Origin: Nocardia sp. XZ_19_385
GTDB taxonomy: Bacteria > Actinomycetota > Actinomycetes > Mycobacteriales > Mycobacteriaceae
DNA length: 64,000 bases
Direction: 5' to 3'
NCBI RefSeq assembly: GCF_015355755.1
Contig: NZ_JACVEE010000002.1
Location: forward strand, 2,170,001 to 2,234,000
A program made the translations under genes and the position numbers. Numbering within the stretch: the stretch's first letter is position 1; each line of letters begins with the position of its first letter. Under the pieces are notes generated by a model that saw nothing but the letters and a program-made list of their open reading frames with translations, was not told the DNA's origin and searched no databases. Shown here piece after piece: positions 16,908 through 25,583 of this stretch.

Positions 16908-17453
16908 ATGCGTGCACTCACCCGAATCCGCCACTACGCCAGTGCTTTTCGGCAAGCGAAGCGCAACCGGTCGGATCTGCCCGGCTGGCTGGCGCGGCGG
17001 CCGCTGATCGGCTTCGCGGTCGCGGTATACGAGACCATGCTGCTCTTGAGCAACCGGCTGGACCCGAAGCTCAAGGAGTTGGCCGAACTGAAGGTCGCGG
17101 GCCTGATCAACTGCGAGTTCTGTCTCGATATCGGCTCCGCGCTGGCGCACTCCGCGGGGCTGTCCGAAAAACAGCTCATCGATCTCCCGCGCTACCGGAC
17201 CAGCGCCGCCTACACGGACCTGGAGAAACTGGTCATCTCCTTCGCCGAAGCCATGACAGCCACACCTGCGATCGACCTCGAGAACGTGCGCACCGAGCTG
17301 CTGACCCACCTGTCCAAGGCGCAACTCGCCGAGCTGGCCGCCGCCATCGCCTGGGAGAACCAGCGCGCCCGGATCAACCAGGGCCTCGGTGTCCGCCCCA
17401 CCGGCATGGCCGAGGGCGGAGTCTGCGCCCTGCCGGAACGGCCGACGCAGTAG
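16908..17453 (+). CDS. Carboxymuconolactone decarboxylase/AhpD-like protein
   Basis: A 181-residue all-helical protein of the CMD superfamily with the redox motif Cys69-Glu-Phe-Cys72 and a His at position 81 (CEFCLDIGSALAHSAG). This arrangement fits AhpD-type peroxidase or disulfide reductase chemistry rather than decarboxylation. A second CMD-like helix pair follows (LEKLVISFAEAMTATPA). The ATG at 16908 has AGGGGGT 10 nt upstream; an open frame extends 12 codons further but lacks an RBS. Monocistronic; function inferred from family only. Confidence 0.85.
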   Translation: MRALTRIRHYASAFRQAKRNRSDLPGWLARRPLIGFAVAVYETMLLLSNRLDPKLKELAELKVAGLINCEFCLDIGSALAHSAGLSEKQLIDLPRYRTSAAYTDLEKLVISFAEAMTATPAIDLENVRTELLTHLSKAQLAELAAAIAWENQRARINQGLGVRPTGMAEGGVCALPERPTQ

Positions 17454-17510
17454 CACTCGCACCGGAACCGGCTCGTCGGGCGCGGCCCTGCCATCTGGTT
17501 GACTGATCGA

Positions 17511-17975
17511 GTGTTCCGAGTGATGTTTCATGAGCCCGCGATTCCGGGGAACACCGGCAACGCGATCCGCATGGTCGCGGGGACCGGGTGCGAACTGCAC
17601 CTGATCGAACCGCTCGGATTCGATCTGTCCGAGGCGAAGCTGCGCCGGGCCGGGCTGGATTACCACGATCTGGCGTCGGTGACGGTGCACGAGAATCTCG
17701 CCTCGGCGTGGGAGGCATTGCGGCCGGAGCGGGTTTTCGCCTTCACCACCCAGGCTGCTACGCACTACACCGAGGTCGATTACCAGGTGGGGGATGTTCT
17801 GCTGTTCGGTACCGAGCCTACCGGTCTGCCCGCCGAGGTTCTCGATGATCCGCACCTCACCGCGCACCTGCGCATCCCGATGCTGCCGGGGCGGCGTTCG
17901 ATGAACCTCTCGAACGCGGCAGCAGTCGTGACGTACGAGGCTTGGCGGCAGCTCGGCTTTCCCGGCGGCGTGTAG
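17511..17975 (+). CDS. trmL: tRNA (cytidine(34)-2'-O)-methyltransferase
   Basis: SPOUT-class enzyme of 154 residues that 2'-O-methylates position 34 of tRNA-Leu in E. coli. The motif order is typical: PGNTGNAIRMVAGTGCELHLIEPLGF, KLRRAGLDYHDLASV, FGTEPTGLP (SAM-binding knot) and IPMLPGRRSMNLSNAAAVVTYEA. The GTG at 17511 gives the normal VFRVMFHEP start. A TTG at 17499 would add four residues and is less likely. Confidence 0.93.
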   Translation: MFRVMFHEPAIPGNTGNAIRMVAGTGCELHLIEPLGFDLSEAKLRRAGLDYHDLASVTVHENLASAWEALRPERVFAFTTQAATHYTEVDYQVGDVLLFGTEPTGLPAEVLDDPHLTAHLRIPMLPGRRSMNLSNAAAVVTYEAWRQLGFPGGV

Positions 17976-18054
17976 TCGAGATCCCGGCGCGACGCGTGGG
18001 CAAGCTCACCGGCATCCGGGGAGCGAATCCGGCTGCCGAGTAGTTGACCACTGT

Positions 18055-19269
18055 GTGACTTCGTCGACCCTCGCCCCGCCCGCGCCCGAGCGGACCAGCT
18101 GGCATGTCCCCGCCATGCTGGCGCTCGCGCTCGGCGGGTTCGGGATCGGCACCACCGAATTCGTGTCGATGGGTTTGCTGCCGAACATTGCCGAGGCCAT
18201 GGATGTCTCCGAGCCGACGGCCGGGCACGCGGTTTCCGCCTATGCGCTGGGCGTGGTGGTGGGCGCACCGCTGATCGCGGCGTCGTGCGCGCGGATGGCG
18301 CGCAAACGGCTGCTGGTGCTGTTGATGATCGCCTTCACCATCGGCAATGCCGCCACCGTGTTCGCGCCGACCTTCCAGACCCTGCTGGCCGCACGGTTCG
18401 TTTCCGGGCTCCCGCATGGCGCTTATTTCGGCGTGGCTTCGCTGGCCGCGGCCAGCCTCGCACCTGCCGGTCAGCGGGCCAAGGCGGTTGCCGCGGTTAT
18501 GCTGGGGTTGAGCGCCGCCAACGTTGTCGGCGTTCCCGGCGCCACCTGGCTCGGCCAGCATCTCGGCTGGCGTGATGCGTACCTGGTGGTCGCGATCATC
18601 GGCTTGGCGACGATCGCCGCCCTGCTCGCCTTCGTCCCGGACCTCACCGGATTCAAAACGACCAGCCCGCTCACCGAGCTCGGCGCCCTGCGCCGTCCGC
18701 AGGTGCTGCTGACCCTGGCGGTCGGCGCGGTCGGCTTCGGCGGCATGTTCGCCGTGTACACCTACATCACCACCACGCTCACCGACGTGGCCGGCATGCG
18801 CGCGGCGCTGGTCCCGATCGTGCTGATGCTGTTCGGCCTGGGCATGATCGCGGGCAACATCATCGGCGGCGTGCTGGCCGACCGGGGTGTGGATCGCGCG
18901 GTGTTCCTGGCGATGATCGCGATGGCGGTGATTCTGGCCGCCTTCGTCGCCGCCGCGCACAATCCGATCACCGCGGGCATCGGCGCGTTCCTGGTCGGGG
19001 CTTCCGGCGCGGCATTGGCGCCCGGCCTGCAAACCCGGTTGATGGACGTGGCGGCCGACGCGCAAACGCTGGCGGCCGCGCTCAACCATGCCGCGCTCAA
19101 TATCGCGAATGCGGCGGGTGCGTGGCTCGGTGGGCTGGTCATCGCCGCCGGGCTCGGGTACACCGCACCGGCCGTGGTCGGCGCGGGTCTGGCGGTCGCG
19201 GGCGTGCTGCTGTTCACCGTCACGGTGTGGGCGGCTCGCCGGTCGGCGCCACCGCCGGCCTACCACTGA
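18055..19269 (+). CDS. DHA1-type MFS efflux transporter (AraJ/Cml-like)
   Basis: A 404-residue 12-helix transporter. The start LALALGGFGIGTTEFVSMGLLPNIA and the following SAYALGVVVGAPLIA are the signature of the AraJ/chloramphenicol-efflux subgroup; a GLPHGAYFGVASLAA helix and a motif-C-like VVGVPGATWLGQ are also present. GTG start, no strong RBS. The stop is 38 nt before a TetR gene and 2 nt before an 18-bp palindrome, so the two genes may be linked in regulation. Substrate unknown. Confidence 0.9.
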   Translation: MTSSTLAPPAPERTSWHVPAMLALALGGFGIGTTEFVSMGLLPNIAEAMDVSEPTAGHAVSAYALGVVVGAPLIAASCARMARKRLLVLLMIAFTIGNAATVFAPTFQTLLAARFVSGLPHGAYFGVASLAAASLAPAGQRAKAVAAVMLGLSAANVVGVPGATWLGQHLGWRDAYLVVAIIGLATIAALLAFVPDLTGFKTTSPLTELGALRRPQVLLTLAVGAVGFGGMFAVYTYITTTLTDVAGMRAALVPIVLMLFGLGMIAGNIIGGVLADRGVDRAVFLAMIAMAVILAAFVAAAHNPITAGIGAFLVGASGAALAPGLQTRLMDVAADAQTLAAALNHAALNIANAAGAWLGGLVIAAGLGYTAPAVVGAGLAVAGVLLFTVTVWAARRSAPPPAYH

Positions 19270-19271
19270 GA

Positions 19272-19289
19272 ACATACAGATCTGTATGT
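19272..19289. promoter_or_regulatory. Perfect 18-bp palindromic TetR operator
   Basis: ACATACAGATCTGTATGT is perfectly self-complementary. It lies 18 nt before the TetR start at 19308 and just after the MFS stop, fitting an autoregulatory operator. The half-sites ACATACA and TGTATGT recur at 21853-21874. Confidence 0.75.
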
Positions 19290-19307
19290 AAGTGTTAGAA
19301 TTCGCGG

Positions 19308-19955
19308 ATGACCAGGATCTTAGGTGGCGCGAAGAAGCCGCGCCGGACGCAGGAGCAGCGTAGCAGCGAGATGCGCACGCGGCTGCTCGACGCCACCATC
19401 GACTGTCTGGTCGAATTCGGCTACGCCGGAACGACAACGCCGCGGGTCGCCGAGCGCGCGGGTGTCACCCGCGGTGCCCAGGTGCATCACTTCGGATCCA
19501 AGAACGACCTGGTCGTGGCGGCCATCAGCCATCTCGCGCAACGCCGCACCGAAGCGGCCATGCAGGAGATCGGCCGGATCAAGGCCGGGCCTGACCCGAT
19601 CGCCACCGTGCTCGATTTCCTGTGGGAACTGCATCAGGGCCCGCTGTTCATCGCGGCGATGGAGCTGTGGGTGGCCGGACGCACCGACCCGGTGCTCGCG
19701 GCCGCGGCGGGCAAGGTCGAGCCGTTCGTCAACAATGCCGTGCTGATGGCGCTGGCCCAGTATGTGCCGGACGAGGTAACCCGCAGGGACGCCCGCGATT
19801 TCGTCTACACCGCGATGGACGCCCTGCGCGGCATCCTGGTCTCCAGCTTCATCGACTCCGATCCCGAACGCGCGCACCGGCGTTGGCAGCGCGCGACGGT
19901 GCATCTGCGCGAGGCCGCGAAGGTCTCGCTGCCGGGCATCCGGCTCGTCGACTGA
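19308..19955 (+). CDS. TetR/AcrR family regulator
   Basis: A 215-residue repressor. The HTH domain lies near residues 20-65 (MRTRLLDATIDCLVEFGYAG and ERAGVTRGAQVHHFGSKNDL); the C-terminal domain is helical with a YTAMDALRGILVSSF dimerisation helix. It has a perfect palindrome directly upstream and follows an MFS pump on the same strand. Autoregulation is likely; control of the pump would need a further site upstream of 18055, which I did not see. Confidence 0.92.
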   Translation: MTRILGGAKKPRRTQEQRSSEMRTRLLDATIDCLVEFGYAGTTTPRVAERAGVTRGAQVHHFGSKNDLVVAAISHLAQRRTEAAMQEIGRIKAGPDPIATVLDFLWELHQGPLFIAAMELWVAGRTDPVLAAAAGKVEPFVNNAVLMALAQYVPDEVTRRDARDFVYTAMDALRGILVSSFIDSDPERAHRRWQRATVHLREAAKVSLPGIRLVD

Positions 19956-19961
19956 AACGAC

Positions 19962-20003
19962 AAAGGCCGCGGCCGCCGAATCGTGTTCGGCTGCCGCGGC
20001 CTT
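19962..20003. terminator. Bidirectional terminator
   Basis: AAGGCCGCGGC (19963-19973) pairs with GCCGCGGCCTT (19993-20003), with a further short inner pairing. It lies between the convergent TetR and permease genes. Confidence 0.75.
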
Positions 20004-20011
20004 CGTTGTGG

Positions 20012-21664
20012 CTAGTGCTGGCGGGGCAGCAGGTGGACGCCGTGCTTGTCCGTAGACAGCGCCAGCGAGCTGATGTACTGGATCTCGCCCGCCGGGCCCG
20101 GCACCGCCGAGGCGATCATGTCCGGGCGCTCGAACTCCATGCCGGTCGCCACGCAGGTCAGCGTCTCGCCTGTCGGGTTGCCGTGCTCGTCGAACATCGG
20201 CAGTTCGATGCCGTCGTCGGTGCGGCGCAGGTAGTACTTGCCCTTGGTGAGGATCGCGGTCAGCGGTGTCGCGACGAACGCGACGAGCACGGCGACGATG
20301 GGGGAGTACGGCTTCAGCAGCTCACCGAACAGGCCGAAGAAGGTCATGATCGACAGCACCGCCGACAACCCGAAGCCGACCAGGCCGACGGGATTGAAGT
20401 CGTAGAGCATGCCGCGCCGGAACTCCGGCACCTTCGGCGAGATCTTCAGGACGTACTTGTTGATCGCGATATCGGTGGCGACGGTGACGATCCAGGCGAT
20501 GCCGCAGTTGGCGTAGAAGCCGAGGATGTTGTTCAGGAAGTCGAACATGTTGGCTTCCATCAGGATCAGCGCGATCGCCAGGTTCACGCCCAGGAAGACC
20601 AGCCGGCCCGGGTAGGTCTTGGTGACCCGGGTGTAGGAGTTGGTCCAGGCCAGCGAGCCGGAGTAGGCGTTCGTCACGTTGATCTTGATCTGGCTGATCA
20701 CGACCAGCACCACCGCCAGCGTCATGGCCAGCCAGCCCGGCACCATGTCCTTGTAGATCTCCAGGAACTGGTGCACCGGCTGGTTCGCGATGCCTTGGGC
20801 CGCAGGCAGATTCGCGATCAGGTAGACCGCGAGGAAGAGTCCGACGACCTGCTTGATCGCGCCGAACAGCACCCAGCCCGGGCCGGCCAGCAGCATCCAG
20901 GTCCACCACTTGCGCGAGTTCTCCGGGGTACGCGGCGGCATGAAGCGCAGGTAGTCGATCTGCTCGGCGATCTGCGCGATCAGCGACAGGCACACCCCGG
21001 CGGCCAGCAGGGTGCCCGAAATGCTCACGCCCGCACCGTCTTTGCCGCCGTAGGACCAGAACGCGTCCACCGACTCGGGATGGCGCACCACCAGGAAGCC
21101 GAACGGCAGCACCATCAGCAGCAGCCACAGCGGGGTGGTCCACACCTGCAGTTTGGCCAGTGTGTTCATGCCGTAGATGACCAGCGGGAAGATCAGCACC
21201 GTGGACAGCAGATAACCCAGCCATAGGGGAATTCCGAGCCCGAGTTCCAGGCCCTGCGCCATGATCGAACCCTCGAGCGCGAAAAAGATGAAGGTGAACG
21301 ACGCGAACACGATATTGGTGATCACCGAGCCGTAATAGCCGAATCCGCTACCGCGCGTGATCAAGTCGAGATCGATGTTGTAGCGCGCCGCGTAATAGGC
21401 CAGCGGAAAGCCGGTCAGCATGACGATAATCGAGAAGATGGCGATGCCGAGCAGCGCGTTTCCGGTGCCGTGCGCGATTCCGATATTCGCGCCGATGGCG
21501 AAGTCGGCCAGGTAGGCGATACCGCCCAGGGCCGAGATGCCGACCACCGCCGGGCTCCACTTCCGGTAACTGCGCGGCGCGAACCGGAGGGTGTAATCCT
21601 CCAGCGTTTCCTTCGCCGCCGCTATTCCATCTGAGTTCGTCGAGCGGGTGTCTACATCGACCAC
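20012..21664 (-). CDS. NCS1-type purine-cytosine permease family transporter
   Basis: A 550-residue secondary transporter with about 12 transmembrane helices. Members import nucleobases, allantoin or related compounds with protons or sodium. Typical parts are the amphipathic start DYTLRFAPRSYRKWSPAVVG, the ALGGIAYLADFAIGANIGI helix, an SYTRVTKTYPGR loop and ISQIKINVTNAYSGSLAWTN. The polar C-terminal tail of about 80 residues is longer than usual. The GTG start at 21664 has GGAGAAGA upstream. It is divergent from the thiolase operon. Substrate not determined. Confidence 0.88.
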   Translation of the reverse strand: MVDVDTRSTNSDGIAAAKETLEDYTLRFAPRSYRKWSPAVVGISALGGIAYLADFAIGANIGIAHGTGNALLGIAIFSIIVMLTGFPLAYYAARYNIDLDLITRGSGFGYYGSVITNIVFASFTFIFFALEGSIMAQGLELGLGIPLWLGYLLSTVLIFPLVIYGMNTLAKLQVWTTPLWLLLMVLPFGFLVVRHPESVDAFWSYGGKDGAGVSISGTLLAAGVCLSLIAQIAEQIDYLRFMPPRTPENSRKWWTWMLLAGPGWVLFGAIKQVVGLFLAVYLIANLPAAQGIANQPVHQFLEIYKDMVPGWLAMTLAVVLVVISQIKINVTNAYSGSLAWTNSYTRVTKTYPGRLVFLGVNLAIALILMEANMFDFLNNILGFYANCGIAWIVTVATDIAINKYVLKISPKVPEFRRGMLYDFNPVGLVGFGLSAVLSIMTFFGLFGELLKPYSPIVAVLVAFVATPLTAILTKGKYYLRRTDDGIELPMFDEHGNPTGETLTCVATGMEFERPDMIASAVPGPAGEIQYISSLALSTDKHGVHLLPRQH

Positions 21665-22041
21665 GTTCTTCTCCTCGTCCCCTCACCAGACACAAAGCAA
21701 CCCTGTGAACTTCGCGTGCCGATGTGGACGGGGAATTTCCGAACCATTACGCCGCTGTTAATCGGGCTCAGTCGTGAGTGAGGTCACATTCGCCCGGTTT
21801 GCGAGCTCCGATCGACTGTGTTGCGACGAGACGACGGGCGAGTTCGGTGCGTACATACACGTTCGGCTGTATGTGCCGTTGGTGGCTACAGCCTGGCTAA
21901 ATGGCCAATTCCGGGCGACGAGTACCGGCGACCCTTGTGTGGTTACGTGCATCTCTGTATGTTTGTGACAGTTCGGTCCGCACGGATCGCTCAACGTCGT
22001 CCGCCAGCGGGGTGTGGACGACCAGGAACCTGAGGAGTTCG
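21665..22041. promoter_or_regulatory. Divergent intergenic region between permease and thiolase operon
   Basis: A 377-bp region without a convincing gene. It holds an inverted repeat ACATACA-N8-TGTATGT (21853-21874), further TGTATGT-like words near 21956-21963 and the RBS GAGGAG (22033-22038) of the thiolase gene. Lower GC in 21850-21975 than in flanking genes suggests promoters in this part. Confidence 0.5.
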
Positions 22042-23247
22042 ATGACGAACAAGGTCTACGTCGTCGGCGTCGGCATGACGAAGTTCGAGAAGCCGGGCCG
22101 CCGCAAGAACGAAGACGGCAGCGACTGGGACTACCCGGACATGGCGCGGGAGTCGGGCACCAAGGCGCTCGCCGACGCCGGGATCGACTACCGCGAGGTC
22201 GAGCAGGCCTACGTCGGCTACGTCTACGGCGAATCCACCTCCGGTCAGCGCGCGGTCTACGAACTGGGCATGACCGGCATCCCGGTGGTCAACGTCAACA
22301 ACAACTGCTCCACCGGATCCACCGCGCTTTACCTTGCGGCGCAGGCGATTCGGGGCGGGCTCGCCGAATGCACCCTCGCCCTGGGCTTCGAGAAGATGCA
22401 GCCCGGCTCGCTCGGCTCCACCTGGGACGACCGGGAACAGCCGATGGCCAAGCACATCATGGCGCTCGCCGAGATCTCCGAGGTGCTGTTCCCGGTGGCG
22501 CCGTGGATGTTCGGCGCGGCCGGCCGCGAGCACATGAAGCAGTACGGCACCACGCTCGAGCACTTCGCCAAGATCGGCTACAAGAACCACAAGCACTCGG
22601 TCAACAACCCGTATTCGCAGTTCCAGGACGCGTACTCGCTCGAGGACATCCTGAGCTCGCGGATGATCTACGAGCCGCTGACCAAGCTGCAGTGCTCGCC
22701 GACCTCCGACGGGTCCGGCGCGGTCATCCTGGCCAGCGAAGACTTCGTGAATAAGCACGATCTCGCGGCTCAGGCAGTGGAGATCGTCGGCCAGACCATG
22801 ACCACCGACTTCGCCTCCACCTTCGACGGCACCGCCAAGAACCTGATCGGCTACGACATGAATGTCCAGGCCGCGCGCAAGGTGTACGACCAGGCCGGGC
22901 TGGGCGCCGAGGACTTCCAGGTCATCGAGCTGCACGACTGCTTCTCCGCCAACGAGCTGCTGCTCTACGAAGCGCTGGGGCTGTGCGGTGAGGGTGAGGC
23001 CGGGAAGCTCATCGACGAGAACCAGACCACCTACGGCGGCAAGTGGGTCGTGAACCCCTCCGGCGGACTCATTTCCAAGGGACACCCTTTGGGCGCAACG
23101 GGTTTGGCGCAGTGTTCAGAGCTCACCTGGCAGCTGCGCGGCACCGCCGACAAGCGGCAGGTCGACAACGTCACCGCCGCACTCCAGCACAACATCGGCC
23201 TCGGCGGCGCGGCGGTTGTCACCGCCTACCAGCGCGCCGACCGCTGA
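22042..23247 (+). CDS. SCP-x type thiolase (lipid-transfer protein/acetyl-CoA acetyltransferase)
   Basis: A 401-residue thiolase related to the thiolase domain of sterol carrier protein x. Such enzymes cleave 3-ketoacyl-CoA in beta-oxidation of branched or sterol side chains. The nucleophile is Cys89 in [10 protein letters not shown]; the second site is [10 protein letters not shown] and the third [14 protein letters not shown]. The ATG at 22042 has GAGGAG; an upstream open frame is non-conserved. It heads a co-oriented cluster with an SRPBCC protein, hydratase, dehydrogenase and acyl-CoA dehydrogenase that together cover a full beta-oxidation turn. Confidence 0.93.
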   Translation: MTNKVYVVGVGMTKFEKPGRRKNEDGSDWDYPDMARESGTKALADAGIDYREVEQAYVGYVYGESTSGQRAVYELGMTGIPVVNVNNNCSTGSTALYLAAQAIRGGLAECTLALGFEKMQPGSLGSTWDDREQPMAKHIMALAEISEVLFPVAPWMFGAAGREHMKQYGTTLEHFAKIGYKNHKHSVNNPYSQFQDAYSLEDILSSRMIYEPLTKLQCSPTSDGSGAVILASEDFVNKHDLAAQAVEIVGQTMTTDFASTFDGTAKNLIGYDMNVQAARKVYDQAGLGAEDFQVIELHDCFSANELLLYEALGLCGEGEAGKLIDENQTTYGGKWVVNPSGGLISKGHPLGATGLAQCSELTWQLRGTADKRQVDNVTAALQHNIGLGGAAVVTAYQRADR

Positions 23248-23277
23248 ATCATCCACCAACGACGAAGGAGTCATCTC

Positions 23278-23721
23278 ATGGGACACATCGAAGCCACCAA
23301 AGACGTCAACGCCACCCCCGAGGCGCTGTGGGCGGTCGTCGCCGACCCGCAGAGCTGGGACAAGTGGTTCTCCATTCACGAGCGCTTCATGGAGGAGCCG
23401 CCGGCCACGCTGACCGCAGGCTCCAAGCTGGTCGCCAAGATCGTCATGCTCGGCATGGCCAACAAGCTGGAATGGACTGTGGTGGCGGTGGATTCGCCGA
23501 ACACGCTGACCCTCGGCGGTGTCGGCATGGCCGGTGTGAAGACCGAATTCACCTTCGACATCCAGCCCAAGGCCGAGGGCGGGTCCGTGGTGAAGGTGTC
23601 CGGTGATTTCGAGGGTGCGCTGATCAAGGGTGCGCTCGGCAAGGCGGTCGAGAAGGACGGCCTCAAGCAGCTCGACAAGTCGCTGGAGCAGCTGGACGCA
23701 CTGGCCGCCACGGCTGCCTGA
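23278..23721 (+). CDS. SRPBCC family (polyketide cyclase/lipid-binding fold) protein
   Basis: A 147-residue START/Bet v1-fold protein: IEATKDVNATPEALWAVVADPQSWDKWF, then a VVAVDSPNTLTLGG and FTFDIQPKAEGGSVV strand series, ending in a long helix. This fold binds hydrophobic ligands in a central cavity. The RBS AAGGAG precedes the ATG. Being placed between the thiolase and hydratase genes, it may present or carry the lipid substrate; that role is inferred. Confidence 0.85.
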   Translation: MGHIEATKDVNATPEALWAVVADPQSWDKWFSIHERFMEEPPATLTAGSKLVAKIVMLGMANKLEWTVVAVDSPNTLTLGGVGMAGVKTEFTFDIQPKAEGGSVVKVSGDFEGALIKGALGKAVEKDGLKQLDKSLEQLDALAATAA

Positions 23722-23743
23722 TAGCCGAGCTGAGGAGAGCGCG

Positions 23744-24616
23744 ATGACGGAAACGACCCCCCGCCTGGTGGAGTTCGACGACTCCGGGCTGGAAACCTGG
23801 TGCGACGACGAACGATTCGAAGTCACCGGGGAACGGATCGCCGAATACGCGGCGGCCACCAACGATCCCATCGAAGCCCACCTGACGGGCAAGGTCGCCT
23901 CGCCGGTCTTCGCCATCGTCCCGGTGTTCGAGGCGATGATGATGCCGGTGATCGACGTCGCGCCGATGGACGTCTTCGGCCGGGTCGTGCACGGGGAGCA
24001 GGACTTTCACTTCCACCGCGCGATCCAGCCGGGGGACCAGCTGGTCTCGCGGGCCAAGGCTGTCGGCTACACCAGTAGGTCGAACGGGACCACGATCACC
24101 ATCCTCATCGAATGCCGCACCGAGGCAGGCGAACTCGTCAACGAGCAGTATCTGACGGCGTTCTTCCGCGGCATCGACGCGGGCAAGACGGTCGGCGAGG
24201 CCGCGCCCGCGCACAAGTTCGACGAGGCGCTGCGGCAACAGGATCCGGTGGCCGTGGTGCCACAGCACGTGGATCTGGACCAGACCTACCGTTACGCGCC
24301 GGCCTCCGGCGATCCGGTGCCGCTGCACTTGGACGAGCAGGTCGCCAAGGATGCCGGGCTGCCCGGCATCATCGCGCACGGTCTGTGCACCCAGGCGTTC
24401 GCGTCCTGGGCTGTGCTCACCGAGGTCGCTGGTTCGGATGTGAACCGGCTCGAGCGATTCGCGGTGCGCTTCGCCAAGATGGTGTTCCCCGGCGACGACC
24501 TGGAGACCCGCATCTGGAAGGTGGGCTCCGCCGATGGCGTGACCACCTATGCCTTCGAGACAGTGCGCGGAGCAGATGTCGTGCTCAGCGACGGCCTCGC
24601 CGAAATCGCCGACTGA
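23744..24616 (+). CDS. MaoC-like (R)-specific enoyl-CoA hydratase, double hotdog
   Basis: A 290-residue two-hotdog hydratase related to HSD17B4 hydratase 2 and mycobacterial HtdY/ChsH-type enzymes; it hydrates trans-2-enoyl-CoA. The second hotdog carries the catalytic pair in SGDPVPLHLDEQVAKDAG (Asp190, His195) and the GIIAHGLCT segment. The usual Asn of the GDxNPxH motif is Val here, an unusual change next to the active site. The ATG at 23744 has GAGGAGAG upstream. The neighbouring dehydrogenase and thiolase would complete the beta-oxidation turn. Confidence 0.9.
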   Translation: MTETTPRLVEFDDSGLETWCDDERFEVTGERIAEYAAATNDPIEAHLTGKVASPVFAIVPVFEAMMMPVIDVAPMDVFGRVVHGEQDFHFHRAIQPGDQLVSRAKAVGYTSRSNGTTITILIECRTEAGELVNEQYLTAFFRGIDAGKTVGEAAPAHKFDEALRQQDPVAVVPQHVDLDQTYRYAPASGDPVPLHLDEQVAKDAGLPGIIAHGLCTQAFASWAVLTEVAGSDVNRLERFAVRFAKMVFPGDDLETRIWKVGSADGVTTYAFETVRGADVVLSDGLAEIAD

Positions 24617-24631
24617 CCACCCTCTCCCGTC

Positions 24632-24651
24632 ATCCCGGCACACGCCGGGAT
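24632..24651. repeat. Short palindromic dispersed-repeat-like element
   Basis: ATCCCGGC and GCCGGGAT form a perfect 8-bp stem with an ACAC loop, within a CCGTCATCCCGGC... context resembling short palindromic repeats scattered in many bacterial genomes. It sits in the 61-bp gap between the hydratase and SDR genes of one operon and could modulate the transcript. Confidence 0.5.
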
Positions 24652-24677
24652 CCACAGCAACCTAGGAGCCGCACACC

Positions 24678-25556
24678 ATGGGTGCTCTTGCAGGAAAAGT
24701 CGCCGTCATCACCGGCGCGGGCCGCGGAATCGGCCGGGAACACGCGCTGCTGTTCGCCCGCGAAGGCGCGGCCATCGTGGTCAACGACCTCGGCGGCAGC
24801 AACGCCGGTGAGGGTACCGACATCGGCCCCGCCCAGGAAGTCGCGAACGAGATCATCGCGGCGGGTGGCCGGGCGGTCGCCAACACCGAGAACATCGCCA
24901 GTTGGGACGGCGCGAAGAAGCTTGTCGACCAGGCGGTTTCGGAGTTCGGCGGCCTCGACATCGTGATCAACAACGCGGGCATCCTGCGGGACGCGTTCAT
25001 CGCGGGCATGGACGAAGCCCAGTGGGACGCCGTCGTCGCCGTGCACCTGAAGGGGCACGCGGCGGTGCTGCATCACGCCGCCGCGTTCTGGAAAGAGCAG
25101 AGCAAGGCGGGCAACCAGCCCAACGCCGCGGTCGTCAACACCGCCTCCGCGTCCGGCGTCACCGTGCCGAACGCGGGCCAGGCCAACTACGGCGCCGCCA
25201 AGGCCGCCATCGCCGCGCTGACCTTGGTCGCGGCCGACGAGCTGCAGCGCTACGGCGTCCGGGTCAACGCCATCGCGCCCATCGCGCGGACCCGGCTCAC
25301 CCTGGCCACCCCCGGTATGGGCGAGATCATGGCCGCGGAGGCCGAATACCTGGAAGAGGGCGATTTCGATGCCTTCAGCCCCGCCAATATCTCCCCGCTG
25401 GTCGCATACTTGGCTTCGGACAAGTGCGCGATCACCGGCAAGGTGTTCGCCGTGCAGGGCGGCGCCATCTCCGAGCTGGCGGGCTGGCACGACGTGAAGA
25501 CGATCGAAACCGAGGGCCCGTGGCTGATCGACGACATCGCCGCCCGCCTCCCCTGA
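24678..25556 (+). CDS. SDR 3-hydroxyacyl-CoA dehydrogenase (HSD17B4-like)
   Basis: A 292-residue dehydrogenase resembling the dehydrogenase domain of peroxisomal multifunctional enzyme 2, which oxidises (3R)-hydroxyacyl-CoA to the 3-keto form with NAD+. The cofactor motif TGAGRGIG lies at residues 12-19, NNAG near 98-101, Ser157-159 with Tyr171 and Lys175 (YGAAK) form the active site, and the characteristic VVNDLGGS stretch follows strand 2. The neighbouring hydratase and SCP-x thiolase are the same functional set that eukaryotes fuse or pair. Confidence 0.92.
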   Translation: MGALAGKVAVITGAGRGIGREHALLFAREGAAIVVNDLGGSNAGEGTDIGPAQEVANEIIAAGGRAVANTENIASWDGAKKLVDQAVSEFGGLDIVINNAGILRDAFIAGMDEAQWDAVVAVHLKGHAAVLHHAAAFWKEQSKAGNQPNAAVVNTASASGVTVPNAGQANYGAAKAAIAALTLVAADELQRYGVRVNAIAPIARTRLTLATPGMGEIMAAEAEYLEEGDFDAFSPANISPLVAYLASDKCAITGKVFAVQGGAISELAGWHDVKTIETEGPWLIDDIAARLP

Positions 25557-25583
25557 TCCGCCGAAACTGGTAGGAGAACAACG

